Positions 1 to 8,897 of a DNA stretch of 64,000 nt are shown here, piece after piece (within the stretch, counting starts at the first letter, position 1; each line of letters begins with the position of its first letter). The position numbers were made by a program, and so were the translations under genes. The stretch lies in assembly GCA_905480145.1 (NCBI GenBank), contig CAJQPA010000005.1:62001-126000 (forward strand). Direction: 5' to 3'. A model generated the notes under the pieces. That model was given only the letters and a program-made list of their open reading frames with translations. It searched no databases and was not told the origin of the DNA. The DNA comes from an uncultured Flavobacteriales bacterium (GTDB taxonomy: Bacteria > Bacteroidota > Bacteroidia > Flavobacteriales_D > Crocinitomicaceae).

Positions 1-2775
1 ATCATACCTTGAATACTTGAAATTATCAGAGATGAGAGTAGCCGTTGCAAATGACATCAATCCCCTACCCGTTAATCCTTCTGGGCGAACAAAAGCTATT
101 CCTTTCAGGGTGGCTTCACTATCATAAAATTGCATCTCATTCTTAGGAGTTGATTGTGCTTTTAACACATTATCTTTTGGCACATAAGTAATGTATGCAT
201 CGATACCAATAACATCTGGAAACTCAACCCCCGATTCAACAGGCTTGTTCTCAAACTGAGCAATTCCAACAGTAGAATCTGGCAAAAAAGTTAACGCTTT
301 AGACACAGAAGTTGATTGAACAAAATTAATCGTACCCGCACCTTGCAATCCATTATTTGAAAGAACTATTTTGTTTTCAAATTTTGCACCAGTTCCATAA
401 AAATCTAGACCTCCCTCAGGTGCTTTAGTTACGAAACCAAATGAATAATCTGGCATTATTTTCAACTCTTCCGTAATCTTAGGGAATATTCCAGCAGAAG
501 TTAACTCACCTTTTAATCTAAACGTTGTTTCTTCAAAACTATTTAAACTATCTCTTTCAAAAGGATTAACAGTATAGTAGAAACGTGTGCTATCGTATGC
601 ACCCCTGTATATATCCTTATCATTATAATATACCTTTGTAGAATTATCAGAAACTAGTTTCGGATACATTCCAAAATCTAAATTTTTCCCCGACTTATTA
701 TTTACATCGTCAATTAATATTTCTCCTGAAACACCAAAAATGCTGCTCACCATCGCAATAGACTTTTCACTATCCTGCTTCCTCATTGGTCGGACTCTAA
801 ATAGTGCTTCTTCAGTACTCAATAATTTGAATTTATAATCACCGTAATCAAATAATGCTGCCTTAGTATTCACCTCTAACTTTCCAGCATTAATCCATCC
901 AGCAAAATTAAAATTTCTATTTTTTTTGATTTTGACTGTACTATTCGTTGGAAAAGCAACTGTATTTTTCGCCTTAGAGATCAACACTTTATCAATGGCC
1001 TCAAGGTCTAAATCAAAAGTCACAAGACTCATAACCCCAAAATTCTTCATGAGACGCCGCTCACTATTTTGCTTATTATAACTCTTTTGAACTGATGATA
1101 AATATTCATCTTTATCAATTTCTTCTTGAGAATATCCTTTTAAAGTTTTGGGTCTAAAATCAGACTTGAAGGCTATATTATCATAATCTTTCTTACCCGC
1201 TTTTGCATTGACAAAAGTTTGCAACTTTTTATTGACTTGAACCATTTTCAAGTCAGTGTCATAGCTAATGAATCCCATATTTGATAAATTGATCAAAGTT
1301 CCTTTAGCTTGAGAAACTGTTTGTCCTAAAGCAGTTGCTGCTTTTCCTTCAGTAATATAATATTCATCATATTTGTAACAGTAATTCGCAATCGCACTTA
1401 ATGGATGAACTGTCTCCATAGCTTGTAATCTGTCGTATACTTGCTCATTGAAATAATCTGAAGATTCAAACGTAGCTACTTTCTGCTCTTGAGATGTTCC
1501 AAACTCAAAGGTGAAATGAAGATTGTCTGAGTCTTCTTGCCAAATAATTTTAGGTACATATATTTCCAATTGATGATAAGAATCTTGAAAAGGAGCTTTT
1601 GCAATTCCAGAACCTGAGCGCGATAGTTGAATGTTCTTTTTCTCCAAATCATACGTGAAATTTATACCAGCATGAGAGATAGAGTCTCCTGAACTCAAAT
1701 AAAGTGCAAATAAAGCCCTATCAATAGCAATTTTATCTTTTGAAATAAGAATCTTTTTAGAGGTTGCTTTCATAAAAACGGTACCATCTTTCTTGTAGGT
1801 AATCTTTGCAGGTTTGGTGCTCGTCCCAGCACCAATAAAACTAGCACCTTGCATCGCATACCCTCCAATATAATCAACATTCGCAACGATATCTTTAATT
1901 AAAAGGTTTTTATCAAAGGATAAAAACTGGGGGTAAACTTTATCGGCGTCTCTATTGATTTTAAAAGCTCTATCTACCAATCCCCCAGAAATTTGTTCTG
2001 AAAAGTATGGAGATGTTAATAAAACAGAATCAACCCTTAAGGTTGATGATTTCATGGATAATTCATAATTATCAATCGTCGCATACGTAGTATTCTTATC
2101 TAAGCCTACTTTTTCCCATGTAATAGTTCCATTTTTGCCAATCCATTTTTTTAGAATAGGATCAAAAACCCCATCAGTTTGAATCAAATTAAGACTATCA
2201 ATGATGGAACCTTTGTCTGATGCTTTTTTACTCTCTACCCTGCAAACTAGGTTTCCTCCTGAGAAATTTATGAAAGCTTTCTTTTCATATTTAAATTCAT
2301 AATCCCCCCCAATATAAAACCACTTAAAATTTGAAGATGCAGCAATACTTGATTCATGGAAGAAACCTGATGACATTTCTATAAACTGCTTATATTTTTT
2401 TAAATTTCTTAGAGACAATAGTTTATCAACTGAGTTGTGCCAAGATTTAAAACTCTCCTCCGATTGTTTTTTCTTCACAAATGAAGAAACCGAGTAAACA
2501 TAATTGTAAATTTCAGGATAAGGTTTAATCTTTTTCACCTCCATTAAATTACATGTCTCAACCATTTTCGAGAAGTAACTTGATGAGAACTCATTTGACT
2601 CTAACAATAATAAAGGAAGCTCTTCCTTTGCAAACTCTCTAAACTCTCCTCTGCCATATTCCGTTAGCGTTTTTTGAAATTCTTTAACGAATTTTTCCTT
2701 ATCGTTAGAATATGACTGACTCCAAGATAGATGGCCAAAAAGGCTAATGGTGATCATAAAAATCCAATTTCTCAT
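1..2775 (-). CDS. Large secreted protein of unknown function, C-terminus beyond the window
   Basis: The frame is open from an ATG at 2775 down to base 1, at least 925 residues, with no stop inside the window. The first 20 residues (MRNWIFMITISLFGHLSWSQ) look like a Sec signal peptide ending near SWSQ, so the protein is probably periplasmic or surface-located. The rest is rich in predicted beta structure and in Lys, Ser and Asp. Near the end of the visible part there are related units of the form N/EGL-x-G-x-G-x-(I/M)-x-F followed by a Ser/Thr-rich strand (about bases 350-270 and 80-10), which suggests a beta-repeat region. It starts 33 bases after prmA on the same strand, so it may be the last gene of the BT_3928-tpiA-prmA operon. 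I do not recognise the family. Confidence 0.8.
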   Translation of the reverse strand, partial: MRNWIFMITISLFGHLSWSQSYSNDKEKFVKEFQKTLTEYGRGEFREFAKEELPLLLLESNEFSSSYFSKMVETCNLMEVKKIKPYPEIYNYVYSVSSFVKKKQSEESFKSWHNSVDKLLSLRNLKKYKQFIEMSSGFFHESSIAASSNFKWFYIGGDYEFKYEKKAFINFSGGNLVCRVESKKASDKGSIIDSLNLIQTDGVFDPILKKWIGKNGTITWEKVGLDKNTTYATIDNYELSMKSSTLRVDSVLLTSPYFSEQISGGLVDRAFKINRDADKVYPQFLSFDKNLLIKDIVANVDYIGGYAMQGASFIGAGTSTKPAKITYKKDGTVFMKATSKKILISKDKIAIDRALFALYLSSGDSISHAGINFTYDLEKKNIQLSRSGSGIAKAPFQDSYHQLEIYVPKIIWQEDSDNLHFTFEFGTSQEQKVATFESSDYFNEQVYDRLQAMETVHPLSAIANYCYKYDEYYITEGKAATALGQTVSQAKGTLINLSNMGFISYDTDLKMVQVNKKLQTFVNAKAGKKDYDNIAFKSDFRPKTLKGYSQEEIDKDEYLSSVQKSYNKQNSERRLMKNFGVMSLVTFDLDLEAIDKVLISKAKNTVAFPTNSTVKIKKNRNFNFAGWINAGKLEVNTKAALFDYGDYKFKLLSTEEALFRVRPMRKQDSEKSIAMVSSIFGVSGEILIDDVNNKSGKNLDFGMYPKLVSDNSTKVYYNDKDIYRGAYDSTRFYYTVNPFERDSLNSFEETTFRLKGELTSAGIFPKITEELKIMPDYSFGFVTKAPEGGLDFYGTGAKFENKIVLSNNGLQGAGTINFVQSTSVSKALTFLPDSTVGIAQFENKPVESGVEFPDVIGIDAYITYVPKDNVLKAQSTPKNEMQFYDSEATLKGIAFVRPEGLTGRGLMSFATATLISDNFKYSRYD

Positions 2776-2808
2776 AACTTCTCTTCTTAAATTAACAGAA
2801 TATCAAAC

Positions 2809-3642
2809 TTACGCTTTCACAAGTTGAACGGCAGCCCATTCATCCTTTTGAAATAATTTAATCTTTTCAAGGTTGTAATTACCGGCGTATAAAATAAGTT
2901 CTTCAACGTCAGAGATGAAGAAACCACTTAACAGCAATATACCTCCTGGGACCAAAGCATTGCTGTAAGCCTCCATGTGTGCTTTTAAAATATTCTTGTT
3001 GATATTAGCAATAACTAATCCAAATTTTTCATTTCCTAGAACATCTATATCACCGCACTTGCATTCTATTTTTGATGATTTATTTCGTTCAGCATTCTCT
3101 GCAGCATTAATCGCTGACCAATCCTCAATATCAATCGCTAGAATTCTTTGAGCACCCAATTTTTCTGCAACGATTGCAAGAACTCCAGTTCCTGTGCCCA
3201 TGTCTAAAACATGTCTTGGAATCTCATCCAATTCAAACAATGCTTTCGTCATCATCCATGTTGTTTGATGGTGACCAGTTCCAAATGACATTTGAGGCTG
3301 AATAGTTACAACCATTCCTTTGCCAACTTTAGTATCATGAAAAGGAGCAAGTATTGACGCGTATTCCTCGATATAAACCGGCTGGAAATTTTCCTCCCAA
3401 GTCGAATTCCAATTTTGATAAGGAATAACTTTCTTCGATAATGAAAATTTAAATAGTGCTTCTTCATTCAACGAAGATTCAGCAATAACTTCATCATAAT
3501 TAATTGATTCTGGTGCATAAGCAATAATACCCGCTTCTGTATTTACAAAACTTTCAAAACCAAGATCAGAAAGTTCCGCCACTAAAATTTCACTCCACGG
3601 TTCAATTGGGTTCAATTCAATTGTTAATTCAATTGTATTCAT
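2809..3642 (-). CDS. prmA: Ribosomal protein L11 methyltransferase
   Basis: This is an AdoMet-dependent methyltransferase expected to methylate ribosomal protein L11 in the cytoplasm. The 277 residues fit the family. The N-terminal third is the substrate-recognition part. The FGTGHHQTT segment (about 120-128) and the AdoMet motif I LDMGTGTG (about 146-153) are typical of PrmA, and the IANINKNIL segment matches the N-(P/I)N-type motif IV region. The ATG at 3642 shares one base with the tpiA stop codon (TAATG), so translational coupling is likely. Confidence 0.93.
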   Translation of the reverse strand: MNTIELTIELNPIEPWSEILVAELSDLGFESFVNTEAGIIAYAPESINYDEVIAESSLNEEALFKFSLSKKVIPYQNWNSTWEENFQPVYIEEYASILAPFHDTKVGKGMVVTIQPQMSFGTGHHQTTWMMTKALFELDEIPRHVLDMGTGTGVLAIVAEKLGAQRILAIDIEDWSAINAAENAERNKSSKIECKCGDIDVLGNEKFGLVIANINKNILKAHMEAYSNALVPGGILLLSGFFISDVEELILYAGNYNLEKIKLFQKDEWAAVQLVKA

Positions 3643-4385
3643 TAAAAAGATTTTATTAGTTGCGAGAAATCATCAACATCCAGAGCTGCTCCACCAATTA
3701 ATCCTCCATCAACGTTTGGACAAGCAAACAGTTCTTTTGCATTACTTGGCTTACAGCTACCTCCATATAATATAGATACACTTGATGCTATTTCAGCACT
3801 ATACTTTTCAGTTATCCAAGACCTGATGCTCAAGTGCATATCTTCTGCTTGAATTGATGATGCTGTTTTACCAGTGCCAATTGCCCAAACTGGCTCATAT
3901 GCAATTACTCTATTTTTCATTTGATCAGAAGTGAGATGAAATAAAGATTCATTCAATTGTTCTCTCACAAAAGAAAATTCTTTTCCTTCCTCTCGAATAA
4001 ACAAAGGCTCACCGCAACAGAAAATAAAATCAAAATTCTCCTTAATTGCTTGATCAACTTTTGTTTTTAATAAAGCATTGTCTTCCTTGTAATAGGCGCG
4101 TCGTTCACTGTGACCTATTAAACCGACGTTGGCTCCAATGCTTTTAATTTGGTTGATTGAAATCTCACCTGTAAAAGCTCCTTTATCTTCGTTAGAAAAA
4201 TTTTGGCATCCGACCTCTATTCCAGAACTAGCCTCCACAACTTGCCCAATAAAAACAGAACTTGGAAAAACGATTACCCTCACATCTGAAGGCAATGATA
4301 CTTCGCTTATTCCTTTGATTAAAGTTAATGCAGAATCTGCATTTAGATTCATTTTCCAGTTTCCTGCGACAATTTTTTTAGCCAT
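3642..4385 (-). CDS. tpiA: Triosephosphate isomerase
   Basis: It interconverts dihydroxyacetone phosphate and glyceraldehyde 3-phosphate in glycolysis and gluconeogenesis. It is a TIM barrel of 247 residues with all catalytic residues visible: Asn9 and Lys11 in GNWKMN, His92 in IGHSERR, and Glu164 in the YEPVWAIGTGK loop. The C-terminal phosphate-binding segments (YGGS, GGLIGGAAL) are intact. It overlaps the upstream membrane-protein gene and the downstream prmA by one base each (TAATG junctions), so the three genes form a tight operon. Confidence 0.97.
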   Translation of the reverse strand: MAKKIVAGNWKMNLNADSALTLIKGISEVSLPSDVRVIVFPSSVFIGQVVEASSGIEVGCQNFSNEDKGAFTGEISINQIKSIGANVGLIGHSERRAYYKEDNALLKTKVDQAIKENFDFIFCCGEPLFIREEGKEFSFVREQLNESLFHLTSDQMKNRVIAYEPVWAIGTGKTASSIQAEDMHLSIRSWITEKYSAEIASSVSILYGGSCKPSNAKELFACPNVDGGLIGGAALDVDDFSQLIKSF

Positions 4386-6265
4386 TACTTTGTATGTTTT
4401 CTAATGAATTTATCTTTCGAAGGTGTTGATCTAAAAGGGTATTTAGCTTGAACTGTTCCTTTTTCAATGATTAAAAGTGAAGGGTTAGACCTTGTTATTG
4501 CCTTCAGTTCTGTTTCATCATTCACTAAGAAAGGAGCATAAAATTTATGTTCTTCTCGAAATTTATTAATATCATCTCTGCTGGCATTGCAGATTACAAC
4601 AAATGGAATGTTAACCCTTTTACATTCCTCGAAAATTTCTTTGTAAATTTCAATGCTTCTCCAATCTCCTTCTAATAAGTTTTTAGACGAGACAAAAACA
4701 AACCTATCTTGATCAACTATAACATCTCGAATACTTAATTCTGTAAATGCAGGGTTTTTCATTTCAAGTGTATCTATGATTGAATAACTGGTTAAATCAT
4801 AATCTGTTACATTATATTCAGTTAAAGGAACTTCATAAATATTACTATCCGATAAATTCATAACTCTAAGTCCTTCGATTGTTGCTTTCTTCATCAATTC
4901 ATAAATAACTCCAAGTTCTAGTTCGTACGAAGAAACATCAGAAGTTGCTATGAATGGGTTAAATTGATCTGTGATGGATGGAATTTTTGTTGGAATAATA
5001 GCGTTTTGAATCATTGACTCATACTTCCATTTTTTATTCTCCCAAATTTTAGAATCAGTATATTCTTTCGATGTAGAAGAGTAATCATGTGTTTCTCCAG
5101 TCTCAATGTTTTTATAAACTAGTAAACTCTCATATACACCTTCTATCCCATCGTTCATTTTCTCAACAAGATTAGAACCTTCAGCATATGGACGATAATC
5201 TTTAAGTGGCAAATAACTTATTACATACCAAACCATTAGACTGCACAATAAAGTAACAAACATGGCAACACCGTAATAATTACCAAAGAATTTTCCGCTT
5301 GTTCTCAATACCCAAAGCCCACCAAGCAGCGATACAGTTCCAAAAAGCAATGGGAAATACCAGCCAAATACAAATGAGAAGAATAAAATTACGACAAGAG
5401 AAGCACCAACAAATTTGACGTTTTCCTTACGACTATTCGGTGCTATTATCCATTGTGCTGCAAAAATCCAAATTACTAAATAAAGCAAAATTAAATCTTT
5501 CCACATGGATTCTTGAGGAGTTAAAGAACGACCAACAGACCCCTTTAAAGCATCACCAAAACAACCACAATCATCAACACATTGAGGCTGCTTCATTTCG
5601 TCAACAACCAAAGTTATTTGATCTTGAGAAACTATTGTTAATTCGTCATTTTCAGCAGACTCATCAATCTTAATTTGCGCAACAGGATCAACCATCTCGT
5701 ATGTATCACGATCTAAAAATTTAATTGAAGCATCACAATTAGAAGTATGCCAAGTCAAGAAAGTAAAGAAAATCATCATCAATAACATACTATATGAAAC
5801 AAGCTTGATCTTACCTCCAATAATTACAAGCACACCAAGCACAATCTCAGCGATGCAAATAATTACACTCAATAACAAAGCGTATTCTATAAAAAATTCT
5901 AACGAAAAATCTGGCATACCGAACCATTCTTTAATTCTGAAAGCTAATGCCCCATCCTCAAAGTACTCTTCCAGTTTATAGGCGAAGCCTATTGGATCAT
6001 TGGCCTTAACCAATCCAGAAACAATAAATAAACCTCCAACGAGAATTCTTGAGACCGATGACATCATTTTTCTACCCTTTAAGAAAAACAAGCCTATGAT
6101 AGTAAGTGACATTAATCCAAACCCAAGCGATTTAAACAAGGTAGAACTATCTTCTGCGCTTTCATGGTAACCAGCAGTTACAAAAGCTAATCCTAATAAA
6201 TTAATTACAATAAAAATAATATTGAGTATCAATGATCTCCCAGCAATTGTTGTTTGTTCTTTCAT
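4385..6265 (-). CDS. BT_3928-type membrane protein: DoxX/MauE-like domain plus thioredoxin-like C-terminus
   Basis: This 626-residue inner-membrane protein has several N-terminal hydrophobic helices (about 10-160) with a DoxX-like segment (VGGLFIVSGLVKANDP). A Cys-containing loop follows (TSNCDAS and CVDDCGCFGDAL), and its CGCFG motif is typical of MauE/DoxX-like redox membrane proteins. More helices lie around 250-350. The C-terminal 110 residues resemble a thioredoxin fold (FVFVSSKNLLEGDW, PFVVICNA, PSLLIIEKG), but the usual CxxC is absent at the expected site. The family commonly sits next to tpiA and DUF1599 in Bacteroidetes. Its role is unproven; envelope redox is an inference. Confidence 0.8.
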   Translation of the reverse strand: MKEQTTIAGRSLILNIIFIVINLLGLAFVTAGYHESAEDSSTLFKSLGFGLMSLTIIGLFFLKGRKMMSSVSRILVGGLFIVSGLVKANDPIGFAYKLEEYFEDGALAFRIKEWFGMPDFSLEFFIEYALLLSVIICIAEIVLGVLVIIGGKIKLVSYSMLLMMIFFTFLTWHTSNCDASIKFLDRDTYEMVDPVAQIKIDESAENDELTIVSQDQITLVVDEMKQPQCVDDCGCFGDALKGSVGRSLTPQESMWKDLILLYLVIWIFAAQWIIAPNSRKENVKFVGASLVVILFFSFVFGWYFPLLFGTVSLLGGLWVLRTSGKFFGNYYGVAMFVTLLCSLMVWYVISYLPLKDYRPYAEGSNLVEKMNDGIEGVYESLLVYKNIETGETHDYSSTSKEYTDSKIWENKKWKYESMIQNAIIPTKIPSITDQFNPFIATSDVSSYELELGVIYELMKKATIEGLRVMNLSDSNIYEVPLTEYNVTDYDLTSYSIIDTLEMKNPAFTELSIRDVIVDQDRFVFVSSKNLLEGDWRSIEIYKEIFEECKRVNIPFVVICNASRDDINKFREEHKFYAPFLVNDETELKAITRSNPSLLIIEKGTVQAKYPFRSTPSKDKFIRKHTK

Positions 6266-6312
6266 ACGACTAAAAATAAGATTATCCTTATTTGGATATA
6301 ATAAATTGTGAA

Positions 6313-6864
6313 TTATTTAACTTTATCTTCTTCCCCCATTAATATTAGAGCAAAAACGGAATAATTTAACATGTCAAAATAATTAGCGTCTATCCCCTCT
6401 GAAATAATGGTACTTCCACTGTTGTCTTCAATTTGTTTTACTCTGTATATTTTTTGAAGAATTAAATCAGTAAGTGAGCTTACGCGCATATCACGCCAAG
6501 CTTCACCATAATCATGATTTTTTTTCTGCATCAATTCAAACGCCTCCGTTGAATATTTAGCATACAACTCTTCTGCCTGAATTGGCGGCAATTCAAACTC
6601 TGTCAAATCTTTTTCCATCAATTGAATAATTGCCATAACGCAATAATTCACAATCGCAATGAACTCATCTTCAATTTTCTCACCAACTTGGTTCTCCCCA
6701 GTTTCCTGAATTGTACGAATTCTGGACGCCTTTATAAAAAGCTGATCGGTTAAAGAGCTTGGGCGAAGAATTCTCCATGCTGTTCCATAATCTTTTGTTT
6801 TCTTAGAGAATATATCTCGGCAAACATTGATTACATTTGTGTATTGTGTATTGGTTTTACTCAT
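6313..6864 (-). CDS. DUF1599 protein with an internal tandem duplication
   Basis: I place the start at the ATG at 6864 (MSKTNTQ); a longer frame would need a TTG at 6879. The 183-residue protein contains two copies of one domain. Copy 1 carries KKTKDYGTAWRILRPSSLTD and copy 2 carries KKNHDYGEAWRDMRVSSLTD, each followed by a Leu/Ile-rich helix ending near an N-Y-(C/S)-V-(M/F)-A segment. This is DUF1599, which I recall as nucleotide-modification-associated domain 1; its biochemistry is not established. It diverges from folP with only 9 bases between the chosen starts, and it precedes the BT_3928-type gene by 48 bases. Confidence 0.85.
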   Translation of the reverse strand: MSKTNTQYTNVINVCRDIFSKKTKDYGTAWRILRPSSLTDQLFIKASRIRTIQETGENQVGEKIEDEFIAIVNYCVMAIIQLMEKDLTEFELPPIQAEELYAKYSTEAFELMQKKNHDYGEAWRDMRVSSLTDLILQKIYRVKQIEDNSGSTIISEGIDANYFDMLNYSVFALILMGEEDKVK

Positions 6865-6873
6865 CAATTGTCT

Positions 6874-7719
6874 ATGCAAATTTCAAACGTTGAAAGTACA
6901 AAAAATAGGTTGGATTATAGTATTCGAACTGGAGATAAATTGATTGATTTATCCACACCAATTGTGATGGGAATAGTGAATACTACTCCAGACTCATTCT
7001 ACAACAAAAGTCGCTCAAAATCAGTAGCTAGCAGTCTTAAAACTGTTGAAGAAATGATTTCTGAAGGAGTTACAATTGTTGATATCGGTGGATATTCATC
7101 GAGGCCCGGTGCAGACAACGTATCGATTTCAGAAGAAATTGAGCGCACAACGCCATTAATCACCCAAATCAGAAAGGAATTTCCAGAATTGATTATTTCT
7201 CTAGATACCTTTCGTGGAGAAGTTGCAAAAGAAGGAATTGAAAGCGGTGCCCAGTTAATTAATGACATTAGTGGCTTTGAAATTGATAGTTCAATGCTAA
7301 GTACTATTGCTCATTATAAAATTCCATATGTGTTAATGCACATGAGGGGCACGCCACAAACAATGAAAAATCTTACAGATTACAATAATATATTTTCGGA
7401 AATGGTCAGTTATTTTTCAAAAAAAATTGAAATCCTTCAAAATCGAGGTGTTAACGACATCATCATTGATCCAGGGTTTGGCTTTAGTAAAACAATAGAA
7501 CAGAATTATTACTTATTGGATAACATGCAACATTTTCAACTTTTGAATAAGCCATTACTCGCAGGTATTTCAAGAAAATCTATGATATACAAAAAGCTTG
7601 GAATCACACCCGAAGAGTCCTTACCAGAAACGATTCGATTAAACAAAATCGCACTTGAAAAAGGAGCTTCAATTTTACGTGTACACGATGTAAAGGAAGC
7701 CGTTGACTTAATTAAATAG
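6874..7719 (+). CDS. folP: Dihydropteroate synthase
   Basis: It condenses p-aminobenzoate with 6-hydroxymethyl-dihydropterin pyrophosphate in folate synthesis. I chose the ATG at 6874 (MQISNVES); an upstream TTG at 6844 would overlap the divergent gene. Family motifs are clear: MGIVNTTPDSF (about 32-42), DIGGYSSRPGA, the NDISG strand, MHMRGTP, and IIDPGFGFSKT. The length of about 281 residues is normal. The gene is convergent with the downstream PLP enzyme gene, with only 10 bases between the stops. Confidence 0.96.
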   Translation: MQISNVESTKNRLDYSIRTGDKLIDLSTPIVMGIVNTTPDSFYNKSRSKSVASSLKTVEEMISEGVTIVDIGGYSSRPGADNVSISEEIERTTPLITQIRKEFPELIISLDTFRGEVAKEGIESGAQLINDISGFEIDSSMLSTIAHYKIPYVLMHMRGTPQTMKNLTDYNNIFSEMVSYFSKKIEILQNRGVNDIIIDPGFGFSKTIEQNYYLLDNMQHFQLLNKPLLAGISRKSMIYKKLGITPEESLPETIRLNKIALEKGASILRVHDVKEAVDLIK

Positions 7720-7729
7720 AAAAATATAA

Positions 7730-8659
7730 TCAAAATAGTTTTACTCCACTCTTCTTTTCGATTGGACCAACACCCTGAAGACCACCAGTATGAATAAATA
7801 ATATGGATGAATCATTAAACGAAACATCTTGTATTTCATTCATCAAGGCAAACATCGCTTTACCCGTGTAAACAGGATCCAGCTTTAATGAGTGATTTTC
7901 ATAAAATTCTTTAATAAAATTCAGCAGGGCTAAATTGTATTTCCCATACCCTCCAAAATGATACTCAGGATATACTTCAACTTTACCCAACAACTGCTCA
8001 ATCCAATCTAAATCCATTCCACTTTGAAGATAGAGACTTTCCATTTCACTTAAAGAATTAAACCCCTTTAATGCAGGAACAACATGCAATATTTGATTAT
8101 CAATTAACCCCATAGCCAAACCGCAACTTGTAGTTGTTGTTCCTTGTGCTACAAAAATATGATCAGGTTTTACTTCTACCTCTTTTAAGATTTCCTGACA
8201 ACCAATCATACCATAATAGTTAGCCCCTCCTTCTGGCACAATCATAAAGTTAGGGTACTTAATAGATATCGATTCAACGAAGGCTTTTTCGATTCTCAAC
8301 TTATAATCTTTTCTTGAAACAAAAACTAGTTCCATATCAAGCATAGAGCAAGCTTTAAGCGTTTCATTACTTTCAGCATTCAACTCATCACCACGAACAA
8401 TTCCAATTGCTTTAATACCCGATTTATGACAAGCACTCGCCGTAGCGATCAAATGATTTGAATAAGCACCTCCAAAAGTAAGAATACCTTTTTTTTTCTT
8501 TACTACACAGGATTCTATGTTATATTTTAGTTTGCGCCATTTGTTACCGGATATAGTCTCGTGAATCAAATCATCCCGCTTCACAAATAAAGAAATCCCT
8601 CTATTTTTAAGAGATGAGATTTCAATTTCTTGAACAATGGACTGATTGGTATTCAACAT
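7730..8659 (-). CDS. PLP-dependent ACC deaminase / D-cysteine desulfhydrase family enzyme
   Basis: This 309-residue fold-type II PLP enzyme begins MLNTNQS at an ATG at 8659. The GNKWRKL segment (about 38-44) matches the GNKxRKL block that carries the PLP lysine in 1-aminocyclopropane-1-carboxylate deaminase and D-cysteine desulfhydrase. TFGGAYSNH (about 62-70) and the QGTTTTSCGL glycine/threonine loop are the other cofactor contacts. The C-terminal HTGGLQG loop is characteristic. Sequence alone does not separate deaminase from D-cysteine desulfhydrase activity; desulfhydration of D-cysteine is the commoner role in bacteria. It is a single gene with no operon partner on its strand. Confidence 0.88.
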   Translation of the reverse strand: MLNTNQSIVQEIEISSLKNRGISLFVKRDDLIHETISGNKWRKLKYNIESCVVKKKKGILTFGGAYSNHLIATASACHKSGIKAIGIVRGDELNAESNETLKACSMLDMELVFVSRKDYKLRIEKAFVESISIKYPNFMIVPEGGANYYGMIGCQEILKEVEVKPDHIFVAQGTTTTSCGLAMGLIDNQILHVVPALKGFNSLSEMESLYLQSGMDLDWIEQLLGKVEVYPEYHFGGYGKYNLALLNFIKEFYENHSLKLDPVYTGKAMFALMNEIQDVSFNDSSILFIHTGGLQGVGPIEKKSGVKLF

Positions 8660-8687
8660 AAGATGAAGAAGTTTCTACAAATATGGT

Positions 8688-8695
8688 TAAATTTG
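8688..8695 (+). promoter_or_regulatory. Candidate -7 box very close to the DUF5522 start codon
   Basis: TAAATTTG matches the Bacteroidetes -7 consensus TAnnTTTG. It ends only 4 bases before the ATG at 8700, so transcription would begin at or very near the start codon. No TTTG -33 element is seen at the usual distance, so this is weak. Confidence 0.3.
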
Positions 8696-8699
8696 TATT

Positions 8700-8888
8700 A
8701 TGAGTGATGATATGTCAGGTTTTTCAGCAAAGAACAAACTTAAAGAAGATGAGTATTATTTAAGCCCTGAAGGATTTATCATTTTTACAGAAAAATACCA
8801 TTTAAAACGTGGGCATTGCTGCAAAAGTGGCTGTAAACACTGCCCTTATGGCTATGACAAAAAAAGTGGACGAATCATAAGAAAGTAA
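8700..8888 (+). CDS. Small cysteine-rich DUF5522 protein
   Basis: This 62-residue protein is conserved in Bacteroidetes as DUF5522. Its core is a YYLSPEGFIIFTEKYHLKRG segment followed directly by a Cys cluster with the pattern C-C-x3-C-x2-C-P-Y-G (residues about 40-50). The four cysteines and the preceding His suggest a metal site, zinc or Fe-S, but this is inference. There is no signal peptide. It lies between a divergent PLP enzyme gene and a convergent acyltransferase gene, so it is probably transcribed alone. Confidence 0.85.
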   Translation: MSDDMSGFSAKNKLKEDEYYLSPEGFIIFTEKYHLKRGHCCKSGCKHCPYGYDKKSGRIIRK

Positions 8889-8897
8889 ACTCCAGTT

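Noticed and set aside
6949-6957. TTATCCACA, a perfect DnaA-box match
   Set aside because: A single copy inside folP with no AT-rich unwinding element, dnaA, rnpA or rpmH near. One 9-mer is expected by chance.
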